This document shows, one piece after another, positions 30,501 through 42,500 of a stretch of 64,000 bases of DNA. This DNA is from Oikopleura dioica (Eukaryota > Chordata > Appendicularia > Copelata > Oikopleuridae), in NCBI GenBank assembly GCA_907165135.1, contig OU015568.1, positions 2,984,501-3,048,500 on the forward strand. Reading direction: 5' to 3'. Both the position numbers and the translations under genes were made by a program. Each line of letters begins with the position of its first letter. Within the stretch, counting starts at the first letter, position 1. The notes beneath the pieces are model-generated. The model had not been told where the DNA came from. It worked only from the letters and a program-made list of their open reading frames with translations, and made no database searches.

Positions 30501-33500
30501 CAGATCCTGATGCTTCATTTTTGAAATCATCTTTATTTAATCGGTATCGTATGCTTTCTCTTCTTTGGAGAAAATGATTACGGTCTTTACCTGAGAAAGC
30601 TGACTGGTCGAGTATTTGATCATCTTCGAACTGGTAAGATAATAAATATTCCTGTCCCACGTCGCGAACTTAGCATCAAGGGCCGGCACTTAAAAATAAG
30701 TTTATTCTAGCTGTCTGATGCAACACTCTTCTAGTCATAAATAAATCTCCTTTCTCACCTGTTAGCGAAAACGAAGGACGTAGGGATTTGAAATTTGCTT
30801 CACGAAATTCGTTGAAGGAGGCGAATTCGTAAAGCTCGGTGGTGCGACTTGTGTCGAATTTGAGGAAATAAATAGAGCTGGAAATTGGGTCTTCTGACCA
30901 TGTTCCTGGAGCTGGGACGGAGAATTCGACGGAGCGGGATGGGAGGAAGTACTTTTTCGGCTCATCGAATACTGAAAAAGTTTTTTTAAAGAAAAATTTC
31001 GGTTTTTCATTTTTCACGATTTTCAAGATGATTTTTTATCCCAATTAGCATCAAACAGCTTAAAATTTTTTGTAATTTTGCTTGCGGTCGTAGATGAATT
31101 TCATCCCCATGAGAAAAGAAGGCACGAACTAAAATAGGGAAGTAATAAGCTAGGAAGTGACAAAAAAGGAAGTGCATTTTCTGAAGACCAATAAGATCTC
31201 TGCATTTGGCCTACCGGCCAATGAAAACCCATTTCAAAAAAATCACTTCCTTTTTTGTCACTTCCTAGCTTATTACTTCCTTATTTTGGTTCGGCCCGAA
31301 AAGAACCTCCCTTTTTTTTCTCCGCTGCGGTTAGCTTACCACAGGAATCTCTCGGAACCCTTCTGAGCTCAAAGAGAGTGAATTCTGAAACTACAATGAA
31401 GAAAAAAAGGGTTGAAAATGCGCCAAGAAAAAAGATTATGGGCGGCAGAAATGCAACCAAAAAATGTGTCAAAGAGGACTGACAAATATTTACAAACATT
31501 CTTTTTTTTTGTTCGTTAGAAGAATTTGTTCAGTGATTTTTTGTCATAATCGTTCGTTCAAAAAATAGTTGTAACTGGGTATCCAGGATACCGTATCCTA
31601 AAATAGGATGGGTATTCTGGAGATTTTTATTAAGTCCCTGAAACAACTCAATTTTTTTTTCTAAAAACTTTTTATAAAGGAGATCATTATGGTTCCTCTT
31701 TTTTCCTTGAAAATGAGAATCTTTCCACCGGCCGAATCTGACAGGTCTTTTCCTTTCATCTGACATTTGTAAACATCTAAGATCAAAAAAATGCGCCAGG
31801 GCGGAAGCGCCTTGAGGATATCAATTGAGAAGTGAGTAAATTTGGAAAGAAGTTTGCGAGTGTCAGGCGACGCCCTTAGATCGCCAAAACCGACGTCAGG
31901 GTACACTGGTACTTGTAAATATTTACAGATTGTCAGCTACAACTTATCTTAGTCAAGAGGAAAGAAGGGAAGGAGGGTGATTTTTCTTGGCATGAATCAC
32001 AAAGTGACCTTGGAAGAAATTAAGGGAGTGAGTATGCAAAAACTCGATCTGCAATTTCTTGAAGATTAAGGCCGTGAAACCCTTAAGGGGGTGGTGGTCG
32101 AGAATATTTTTCTCGACTTTTTGAAATTTTGATTTTATTTTTGAATTCCTCGATAAAAAGGAACATTTTTGGTCCCTACCATTTTTTGATTAGATAAACT
32201 TTAATTAAGAAAATATCGATTTTAAGTCGGGAATTTACGATTTTTCGTAACTTTGAAATTTGATTTTCTGTACTAAAACCGATACTAACATGATTTTTAC
32301 TGCGTGATATTGTTAAAATAAAAGATTTTACAAATAAAAAAGGCAATAATTGAGAAAAGTTGTGATTTTTTCGAAGATTAAAGTTCAAATTGGGTGAAAA
32401 ATGATGATTTTTAAGAAAACTAGACTTTTTAAATCAGCTTCTGCGACCTCAAAATGAAACAGAATCTTTCTAAAACTATTTTCGCCACACGCCTAAGGGT
32501 CTGAACTATCTTCACAATAAAGTCAATTTCGAAAAAAATTTAAGGGTTTCCTCACAATTTTGTCAAGAGATAGGTCCACTTTAGATGCATATTTTGACCT
32601 TTTTTCGAAAAAAAAATTTTTTTAAACTATGTCGCCCACATAATTTGAACCCTTTTAAACCCATTTTCGATGAGAAAAGAAAAAATTTTTTTGAAAAATT
32701 TTGAGCTAATTTTGTTGAAAAAAAATCCGATTCTCGACCACCACCCCCTTAAGTTGATGATTGAAAAGAAGGAAAAATGTCTTTTTCTTGGGTAAAATTG
32801 CAAATTCTAGTGCTAAAAGGGATCATTTTCGGCGAAATAAAAATTGCTTAGCTTACAATTTCCAAGCAATAAGGGTATCTGCTCCCTATCTCGAGCAATA
32901 TTATTGCTACACAAGCTTAACATAAGAGTATCTTCGGATATCTCCGTGATTTCAAAATAAGCACTGATAAGGGGCGCATCACACAAGGCGCGGTCCCCCG
33001 CCGAGAAAGAAAGAAAATCCGCGAGAGGTGGCTGCTTCTTATCATCGTTCCTTATCAGAAGAAAACTCTTCTGTATACAACCGAGTCGTTTATTCCGTAT
33101 TCAAGAAGCAAAGAAAAAACACTTATTTGGAGAAGGGCCAACGGAGGGATAAATTTTCAGCGCGGGGAGAAACGCATCCGGATTAAGGTGTATTCCGAGT
33201 ATGCTACCGGAGATACTCTAGTGAGCTCATATCGTGGAGAAGGATGTTTGGGATGAAATTAAAATTGAACAATAGAGTTAAAGAACGGAGGTTTGTGTTC
33301 GTCAAAAATAGATTATTTTGCTTGGAAAATCGAGTATTTTACAGAAAAAATAAAAAAACAAGGGTGTTCAAAATTAAAAGAAAACGGCTTTTGATTGGCG
33401 CAAATAAAATTTTAGGCGATTTTATTGGTGAAACCCGAGATTTACTTAAATTTCGTGACTTTTCTTAGTATATAATTTTCAAAAAAGGTCAGATAAACTT

Positions 33501-36500
33501 TTGATTTCATTTTTCAAGAAAAATATAGACAGTCAGCTCTGACCTAAAATCATTTAGAAATTACTCTAAGACCGACTTAACTCAATTGGTCAATTTGTTA
33601 TTTCCATCATTTTTCAAGAAATACTCCATTTAATCCAATTGCTCAAATTTGTTATTATCAATTTTGTTATTCGGAATAATCCACATTCTCCATTTTGTTT
33701 TTGCACATTACATGTATCTTATTTTGTATCTTGCGAAAAAGGTGTTATTTTTTATCACAATATAAAATACGGAAGGTAGAAAAGAAGCCGGAAAAAGCGG
33801 GTTTTTCTGGGCCGCAGTCCAAAAGGTCATGTGGCGCAAATTGTTATAAGATTAGTATTTTCAGGCGGAAATTAATTTATTGCGCCCGGCTATTTATCCT
33901 CCAACACCACGTGCTTCGATACAATTTGGGATTCAATTAAAGCTGCTTTCAAAAAACTCGAAAAAATCTTGTGAAGCAAGGGGTTTTCAAAGTTTTCTGG
34001 AGCAAACCAAAACACTCAATGTTTGTGGTCAGCAATGAAGAAGCAAAAAAGCGTTCCCAGAGAAGTTTTGAAAAAAAGTGTTCGGGTCGGATGAGACCGG
34101 CTTGGGATTCAGGAGGAACTGTTCCAAATGAATTTATCTTTTTCGAATCCTAGAATCTTTTCGAAAATCGAATTTCGAAGCTGTGGATGCCGCACCTCAC
34201 GCTGCGGTTTTTTGATAATTTACTGTATAAAACAACTTTTATCTGAGCGAAAAAAGACCTGTGCAGAAACCTGAGTCAGGGTCCTAAGAAACCCCTCTTA
34301 GACCCTGACTCAGGTTTCTTCACAGGTTTTCTGTAAAAACTGAAGGGAGAAAAATGTGAAAATTCTGCGGTTGTAGCTTCTTATCACTCGAATTCCGGTC
34401 GGAATCCTCGCGCCCTACAATTTTCCCGCCAGAATATTTTCTTATCACAACATTTTTTTCTTCAAAAAACATCAGCGTAGCTGCATGAAATTACATCCTG
34501 GCGCCGAGCAAAAAGTGATAAAGCAAAGAGCACCTGCTGTGAATTTGATAAGGAACGCTAATTGCAAGCTCTTTTTCTTTCGGTACTTACAGTGTTTGAC
34601 GCATTCGAAATCGACTTGAAGATATTTTGAAGTCTCTGGACAAGGGTCTTCGAAAACGGACATGTCGACTGGTAATCGGCAGGTTTCGCGATTGTTGCAT
34701 CTGAAATTAAAAATTATGATTTCCGAGAAAAATGAACTAAAATTTTGGAGAAGTCTGATTTCCAAATGTTCTGGTGATAGGGGAAAATGAACAAGAGGCC
34801 AAAATAAGATATGAACTCGTGAAAAGGGATGAAGCCGCCTTATGGTGATAAAATAAGTGCAGATAAACCCACTTGCAGATATTTGGAAGTTTTGTTGTAA
34901 TCCGGGATTCTAGTGTTTCAGAAAGCGAAATTTACTGGCTAAACGACCGTCGGATGTCTCAAGGTCATAATCTATATTTTCAAATTTGATCATTTGATCC
35001 AATGAAAGAAAATCTGTGTTATCAAATTTTATCATAGTATTATGGTTTTCCATTATCCCCTCTAATTTCAACAATGAGGCGGGAACCACATGAAAAAGAC
35101 GTGTTTCCCCGTTATAATGAATTGCAAGTCAAGAAGCCCCACACTCAAGAATCCCTCTCGCCGCTTCCTCCCTTTTTCTTTATTCCGCGAAAAATGCAAA
35201 ATCAAGAGTCCGAAAATGTAACACACAAAGAGCACTCGAAAGAGCGTTTTGTTTTCGATTGCTTCTTTCAAATTGTGTTGCATGAATTCAAAACCGGTAG
35301 AGAGCGTTTTTCTTTTTGTTCTAGCGCTAATTGCATAAAAAGAAGAAAAGGAAAGAGAGGTGCTCAAGGGTTGAAAACTTTTCAAAGGGACCCGACCGCG
35401 TTAATCACCGCAAAAGAGATCAGCATACTCCGTGCATTGCGCGTCAAAATTCTAGAGCCAGATCGTTTTTTGACGAAAATGATAGTTTTCGAATTGCCTT
35501 ACTGGCTTTGATATTTACGAAAATTACTGTAGAAAACTTCTTCCTTAGAGCAAGGTGATCTGATTTTCACTTGACTCGAGTTATTGAACAAACTCGCCTG
35601 GCGAAGTGCCCTGCCAAGTGTTCGTGTAATAACACCCTCCAATATGCATAATGATTAAATACAGCTCCAAGTGGTTCATCTTATCAAAGCTGCCATAAGG
35701 TCAAGCACGCGTTTTCACATGCCCGCTCCTTAATCTGTACTTTCATCAATTTCAATTTTCGCTAACATGAGAAAAAAATCTCAAAGTAATTTCACGGCTT
35801 TGAAAATTTTTCAAGCATCATTTTTGCTTTAACTCGACCATATGGACTGGAATGAATCGTTCTTAAAATTTGAAAAGTGACCGCGGTGAGTTGAGCACCA
35901 CCGCCATTGCTGCATGTGCAGAAATCAATCCTCAACTCTCAGCTGCTAGCAGGGCAAAAATTGCGGGTTTCTTGCAAAAGGAATACTGTCTAAAACGTGA
36001 GCTAGAGCTTTTTCATCATTAAGGGTGTCAAAGTCAATGAAAATAAAATACGCCTGTTTCCAAGATTTTCGAGTCGAAAATTCCGACAAGAATATCTCCA
36101 TATCAAAGCTTGAATCCAATCTCCCGATTCCCGAAAATCGTTCTTGAAGTTGATATTTACCCCAAATCACCCCTCCCTATCCCCTTAACCCAATTTCCTG
36201 CCCCCCGTTTGAACCTGAACCCAATTTGGCTCACCCTTTCGCAAATCGCGTTGATCCGCGCCGCGGTGCAAAATACCAGCTTGTTGCCGGATCTGTACAC
36301 CTCGCGGGATATAATAATTATGGGCTTATGCTTTTGTGTTCGATATTTTTCTTGGCGCTAGAATGGAGATGCTATAATCGGGGTTGAGGGCAACGGCTAG
36401 AAATTGCATAAACTAACGAACACGTGGTCGGAAAAGCTGCGTAAAGAGGTTAAGTTTTAAACTTATAACTTTGCAGGTTGCCAATTAAGGGTGTCCCTGA

Positions 36501-36855
36501 TTCAAAAAACATGATTTTCTCCTTATTTTCAAGCATTTTTTCTTACCTTTTTTGAACCTCTTCCAGCGGATTGCTTTCACAGTTCTTATTCTTAATTTCT
36601 GACGGATGCGCAGCACAAATATTAAGGTCCTTTCTTCCATAAAACGTTTTTTTCACGCTGACTACATCTCCCCTAAATAGAATATTTACCGGTTTGAAAC
36701 CCAATCTTTCCAGAAAAGGAAAAGAGAATGGCGCGTATAATAGTCTTAAAAATGTGAAAACGATACTCACGTGGGACAGGCGATCAGGACTTCGTTGTCT
36801 TGGCATCCTTTAACCTGGCGACTTGAAGGCGGCTCTTCGAAGATCCAGTTCCAGC
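27510..36855 (-). CDS. ADGRL: Latrophilin-type adhesion GPCR (ADGRL)
   Basis: Latrophilins are cell-adhesion receptors of neurons and other tissues. Domains in order: a galactose-binding SUEL lectin over three exons (36855-36771 with C-x-D-N-E-V-L-I-A-C-P; 36657-36547 with F-Y-G-R-K-D; 34700-34591 with N-N-R-E-T-C and D-P-C-P-E-T-S-K-Y-L-Q-V); an olfactomedin domain from 30971 to about 29960 (L-D-L-M-T-S-E-T-G-L-F, I-G-D-V-L-Y-V-L, S-Y-N-P-S-G-S-L); a poly-Thr linker (29930-29980); a hormone-receptor domain (F-C-P-D-T-V, P-C-P-N-G-S-G-S-A, W-C-D-R-G-T-W); a GAIN/GPS-like region; seven membrane segments (28850-27990) and a long cytoplasmic tail ending E-P-V-N-I at 27510. The introns within the lectin are large (1.85 kb) and the lectin-OLF intron is 3.6 kb. 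The signal-peptide exon upstream of 36855 is not resolved. The GPS lacks a recognisable H-L-[S/T] cleavage triplet. Confidence 0.88.
31131..31287 (+). repeat. Long-armed hairpin element in the ADGRL intron
   Basis: The arms at 31131-31174 and 31244-31287 are inverse over 44 nt with one mismatch (AAAATAGGGAAGTAATAAGC / GCTTATTACTTCCTTATTTT), including GGAAGTGACAAAAAAGGAAG. The loop is about 69 nt. No coding content. It is MITE-like, with no second copy seen here. Confidence 0.85.
31579..31617 (+). repeat. Short imperfect hairpin
   Basis: CCAGGATACCGTATCCTA pairs with TAGGATGGGTATTCTGG across a 3-4-nt loop, with two or three mismatches. It lies in the ADGRL intron. Its function is unknown. Confidence 0.5.
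32084..32752 (+). mobile_element. TTAA-ended inverted-repeat element in the ADGRL intron
   Basis: The left end TTAAGGGGGTGGTGGTCGAG and the right end CTCGACCACCACCCCCTTAA are exact inverses over at least 24 nt including AGAA/TTCT. The 669-bp interior is AT-rich with no meaningful open frame. TTAA at both ends is as in the 5796-6109 family, but the rest of the terminal sequence differs, so this is a separate family. Confidence 0.85.
34256..34331 (+). repeat. Palindromic element (CCTGACTCAGG family)
   Basis: GACCTGTGCAGAAACCTGAG on the left and CTCAGGTTTCTTCACAGGTT on the right, with GGGTC/GACCC continuing inward. The outer GGCTCG arms are missing, giving a shorter 76-bp copy. It lies in the 3.6-kb ADGRL intron. 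Confidence 0.85.
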
Positions 36856-38330
36856 CTGAACGAATTAGAGTTAATTTCAAATAGAAATCGCTTCGGGAAA
36901 GTACTGCAGTTTCAACTTAACCCAACGCTGCAAAAGCGCCAAAAAAGTGGCCGAGATTCTTATGACTGCTTATGATAATGTCAAAGTCTTGCTGCTCCCG
37001 ATTCTGAGCAAATGAAAAACTTTTATTGAATGCGTTATTTATGATAGACTTTATTCTGGCGTTTTCCTGGCGCCAAGAAGTTGTTGTTTGAGGATCCGGA
37101 AGAGTAAATTGGGCAATTGAATTATTTCTTCGTTCAAAGTGGAAATGAAAGAAGGCGGAAAATGGCAATTTTACCGGCGGAGAACAAAGAGTGCTTGAAT
37201 AGACATTTCTAGATTTTTTTTTTGCAAAAATGATAACTAATAAAATACTTTTTATACTAAGCTTTTTCACTCTTCTATCCAATGAACAACTCATTACTCC
37301 TAACATTTAAGCATAGTCTTTAGGTCGTCGTAAAAATAACCAACTTGCTATAATATCAATTTGACAAATCCTGATAAATGCGGTCTCCTGTCAGCTGAAT
37401 CATCCCTTATTCCATCCCCAGCGCCCCGTAGGTCAACGATTTTCGTTCAACCCTTTTTCCCTCAAAATGCAAATTCTACCAGGTGCCTTTCTCCCGTTGA
37501 CTTGCGCTGTCAGCAGCGAAATTACTCGAAAATTATATTCGCTTTTTTTCGTTTAGTTGAGCATTCAGTTAGCTCAATTAAATCTGACTAGAAATGATGC
37601 TCTCCCCCAAAAGCTAGGTTAATTAAACTTATGACAAGGTGCTTTCTTGTGAGTCTTGCCTCGGGCGAGTGGCCAAAAGAGCGAGGCCCCGTGCTGCAAA
37701 TTATTGAAGCAACAACGTTCTATGACAACAGAATTTTAAGTCTGTAAGCGAGCATTAATGATTCAGTGAACCTGCGCAATTCTGCCTCAGAGAAAACTGA
37801 CGGACTCAAAAACCTCTGCTAATTCTGTCACTTTCACTGTAATAAGAATGCTTCTTTACAGTAACTTTGAAAGAAAAAAGTCAACTGGACCCTGACCGGT
37901 ATTTTTGAAGAGCTTTGGTCGTCATTCTCAAAAATGAGACAGTAATTGTTTGGAAACTATCAACCACTCTTTTTTCCAATTTTTTAGCTCTCCCGGAAGT
38001 CCGCTTTTTCTCTTCCTCGACAGCCGGAGACAGCCTATGTCTTTCCGCGGCTAATTTTTTACTATTTGACCTCGACTTTTGACTTAGTAAATTTACTAAT
38101 TTTTGGCATTGATCCCATGAGCCAAGGCGGCGAAGAAAGGGTATTATTGCATTGAATCTCATTACTGAATTAAGAAAAATCAGATGGCGCGGCTCATTAA
38201 ATTTGCATTTCCTATTTTTTCGAAGTCAATTGAAGGACCCTCTTTCGAAAATAGCCTCAAATGGAACAAAAGGGTTCTATTTTCTAATGACCTTAATTAG
38301 ATATAAGGGCAAAGACAGAATAAAGACTGA

Positions 38331-38412
38331 GCTCGGCAAACTGTGTAGAAAACCTGAGTCAGGGTTCTAGCTGTGTTAAGACCTGACTCAGGCTTTCACA
38401 AAAGTTGCCGAG
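38331..38412 (+). repeat. Palindromic element (CCTGACTCAGG family)
   Basis: The outer arms CTCGGCAA and TTGCCGAG are perfect inverses; the inner arms carry TAGAAAACCTGAGTCAGGGT and GACCTGACTCAGGCTTTCAC. It is an 82-bp copy. Confidence 0.85.
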
Positions 38413-39480
38413 AAATAACGAAAGAAAAAAACGCCGGCATTTGTGTATGATTTTGAAAAACAACGGTTTTTGAAGCGGGCGCTTCTTCCGGCTCCGTGCA
38501 TATTTCCTCAAATAATTTCTGGCTCCACAAAGAGAGAGCCCCAGCCAAACTTAAATATGTCCGGCTCGCGGGTTTGCGATTTGTTCAAATCTTTACATTT
38601 AACTTTTTGTTAACCTTTTTGTGAAAATGATATTGGGCTGATTTTGTGCCAAGGGTCCCCCCTGCGACCGGAAAACCATCACTCGCTCGGCTTCAAAAGG
38701 TCTGGGGCATATGTCCCTGTAGGGGTCCTTATGATCGATTTTTCGCGCTCCTTAAGGTCGCACAGGCTCGACGATAAGGATCAGATAAACAGACTGGCTG
38801 ATGGATAGAGTGGGCCGCGTTGCGTTAAACGAGGTGGCTATTACACCACCACAAAGCGGAGGTTTACATTTGGAATGACAGGGGATGATTTTCAGCCCGC
38901 GCAACGTGCGATTTTCCGACATTTATGATCTATTTACACAAAATTTGAGGCTTAAATTTAACATGACTACACAGAAATCCACAGAGAGGCTATTTCAAAT
39001 GAGTACTGTACCTTGTGACTGTGCCAGTAACGAGAGGAGAATCTTCTTCATCCTATCGGATGTGTTTATTTATTTGCTGGAAGCGAGTGGTCCATTCATC
39101 CGGAAATCGTGAATATCTGAACAGACGATATCAAAATTCATGAATCTTTAATCCGAGCATAATATATTTGTGGTCTTTATTGATTCGATGATTCCGTTAA
39201 TTCTTCGCATTTTTGATTCAATTTTATTTTTTTTTCCAAAACCTTCTTTTTTTATCACGAAATGTCATCGGACAGACACTTACGGAGCCCCCTTCGCTTA
39301 TCGAACACGTCATTTACAAACTACTGTCGAGCGCTGACAGTTTTTTTCCCTTATCCATCATCAACTGCGTTTTTCTTGCTTTTCTATCGAACCCTTCACC
39401 GCAGGTCAAGGGTCAAGTGTCAGAAAGATAAGGTTTTTTTATACATTTTTCTTTAATCTTTTCGCCTAAAAATGTAAAAT

Positions 39481-39575
39481 TTGGCTCGGAAATATGAATA
39501 GAAACCTGACTCAGGCTCAAACGCGGCTTATTGTTGAAACCCTGACTCAGGTTTCTACACAGGTTTTCGAGCCAA
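39481..39575 (+). repeat. Palindromic element (CCTGACTCAGG family)
   Basis: The outer arms TTGGCTCG and CGAGCCAA are perfect inverses. The inner arms are TAGAAACCTGACTCAGG and CCTGACTCAGGTTTCTACAC. The loop is about 30 nt. Confidence 0.85.
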
Positions 39576-42500
39576 AGGGAAAATGAGCAAGTTCTTTGAA
39601 AAAATCTTTTTAGACAATGCGTTTTTTTCTATTTTGACTTTGGAATTCGACTTCTTGTTCCCAAAATCGACCTGTTCCATAAATTTCCATCTTCAGTGAA
39701 CCAAGTGGCTTGTTTACCCGTTTAGCTTGGTAATGTATTCACCACGCGGGGCTGGTTATTTGTTTCGAAAATGCAACAAAACGTCACCGCCGTGGCGAAA
39801 ACTGGCCGGGCGGTCAAAGCAAAAGCAAAAAAAAACCTCGCGTGAAATTTCTTGCGCGCATTTTGACTACGAAATGCCTCCGGTCGTCGAATGCATAAAT
39901 TTCACACTTGTGTGATTCAACACCAACTTGCGGTGAGTCAACAATCCATTATTTTTCTATCACCAAATTTAAGGGCATCACTTTCTTTTATTGGGTTAGG
40001 GTTAGGATTAAGCTTAGAGTCAGGGTTATTTGGGGTAAAAATATTCTAGTTTTTTCGATCATTTGATCCTTTTTTTATTTATTTCTTCCTTTTTGGACCT
40101 TGTAAATACCTTCTGATTAAGTTTTCTGAAGCTCTTGATCTCTTCAGCTCTATTACTTAGCCCTTCGTTTCTCAAGTTTTTTATTTCTTTTTTTCTTTGT
40201 TTGGGCGTATCAGCCCGTGATTTTCTCTCTATCTAGTGTAGAAGTAAATGGTTGAGTACTCTCAAAAGCGAACTGAGCGATAACTGAGCCAGAAACATTG
40301 TTCATCGTTGGTGAGCCCGAACGGTAAGCTATCTCCCGAGAACCTTGAAATTATCGGTTTTCAAAAGTATCGGTTTCGAAACTTCGACACCTCAAAACTC
40401 GCATTTCCGGTGATTTCACCTTTTGGTATGTTGCATAGAAAAAATTGCTGCACATTTCTGCGGTGTAATGACATGTGACGAATCATCCTTACGGACGGTG
40501 CCCGCGAGGATAATGAAAACTTTGCCATAGGTTAAGTACTTGGAATGCGGTCTATTCATCAAATTGAACATTCCCTGGTTGAAGAACAAAATTAGTCAAA
40601 AGATACAGAAGATGTGCCGCTGGTAGGAGATGACTGAAACCAGATGAGCGGTCAATTATCTTGCCTTCTGTCCCAATAAGCCGGATTCATGTTCATTTCA
40701 GAATATTGCATGCTTGGAAAGAAATATTGATCAAAGAAAATATCCTGCTTTAGCAAAGGAAAATCAAAATTTATCTACTTGCTCATAAGATCAATAAAAA
40801 AGGAAGTCATTTTTATTTTAAGTCTTCGGATTCCGACCCCACTCAAAACTATAAAATGAAATTTTCGAAAAGATATTTATGGTCTTTTTTTTTCTTCTTT
40901 TTTTTCCTTGTTAGACCGAAAAATGATGAGCTCATTATCTAGCTCATCAAAAGGCGGCTCAATTAGTCTAAATCTCATTATCATCAATTAATATTAAAGA
41001 CGACTCAAAACTTGTCTAAATGCATCTCCTGCTAAATAGCATTACACCCTCTTCATTTTTTCTGCTTTCAAGCTAATTTGAAGACGCTCCTCTTTCTTGA
41101 GCCCCTTTGTCCGAACTGTCAACCCTAAACGGGCAAGATCAAAAAGGGATGAACCGGGATAATACACAAAACTCGAGCAGGCGACACGATCAGAGACCTG
41201 TCAAACTTTGTCTGATCGATTCTTGGCGCGTCAAGGAGCTCATTCGAAATGGGGCTCACTTCAGACAGAATTCTTGAGTTTTCCGGGAGACTTCTTTCAA
41301 ATATCTATCAGCTGACTTTTCATACAAAAAAATTTTTGAAGAAGATCTCATTTAACCAAAAATTTGACGTTTTTAACCCATGAAGAAACATTTGTTGCTA
41401 GTGGGTTAAAAATACCAAATTTCTGGTCTGCTTTGATTCGAAATAAAAACACCTTTTTTCGGTCAAAAAAAAGTTGGTCCCCCATTCTTTGATAAAAATA
41501 ACATTTTCCCAAATTCAATATTGTTATTATCCTAGCCTCTTTTCTATTCATCCCTTTTGTCTCCTTATTTCCATGCTCATGAATGTATGAATTGGTATTA
41601 GAAGCGAGGATGAACCGAAGGAATCAGCTGCCAAGAAATCGCTTATGCAAGTTCGCCTGGAAAATGCGATCAGAATAAAAAATGAGCGTACTATTTTGGC
41701 GGCTTAAAAATTCTCAACAATGCCCACCTGCTTAGATTATTAATAATTCATCAATTTCCAAATGGTAATACTCAGGTAATACCCTTAATTCTCGCCTTGC
41801 CAAGCTTATGAGAAGCTCATCATGATAATAGTGTATTTTTGAAAATAGAAAAAAGTCGATACTTTGAAAAAAGAAAGAAAACGAGCTTGGGGCTCTTTGA
41901 TCGGACAGTAATTTATCTCCGCTTTTCTGGGGCGAAAGATCGATTGACCCGAAAAGGGTTAAAAATAGGAAGTAAAGCGAGTAATGACCCTTTTGAGATT
42001 TGCGATTAATGAGTTGATACCCTTAAATTTGGAATTAGTGGAATAAAAATTCGGAGACGGAATATTCATTCCCAAAATTGGATAAGAAACTGGCTACGTG
42101 TAAATTTGAGCCGGATAAATGAGGTCGCAAAGTTTGTGGTAAAAATTTCGCTCCCCGAAAATCAAACGGGGCAAATATTTTCCCTGGAAATACATTTGCT
42201 CTGTAATCCATTTAGTTTCTCCTCGACGTTCGAGGTTGTCAGCTGCCACCGCCGCGTTTTTTCACTTTTTGGACGCGTGTTTTGGGCACGCTTGGGCGCA
42301 TTTAGCGGCAAATTAAGGATCAGTTCTTTAGTCCTTCTTTTTCTTGGAGATTTCGAGGGTGTTATGTAAAGTCAGAGGGGATTATTTCGTTCGAGTAAAT
42401 TAACTCAATCGATCTCTACTTTGCTCGTTGTGTGCCCAAATCGCCAGGAGCGTGTCTGGACAACGGCTCGTTTATTACCCAAATTATCGGAAAGTTGATT

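Noticed and set aside
31131-31287. Possible CRISPR-like repeat
   Set aside because: There is only one inverted pair, not spaced direct repeats, and the context is a eukaryotic intron.
35074-35511. 145-residue plus-strand frame
   Set aside because: Lies within the 1.85-kb ADGRL intron on the other strand, is Lys/Arg-rich without domain signs, and has an overlapping equal-sized frame on the opposite strand.
40260-40400. Possible tRNA-like stretch (GGTGAGCCCGAACGG region)
   Set aside because: I could not draw a cloverleaf with acceptor and T arms.
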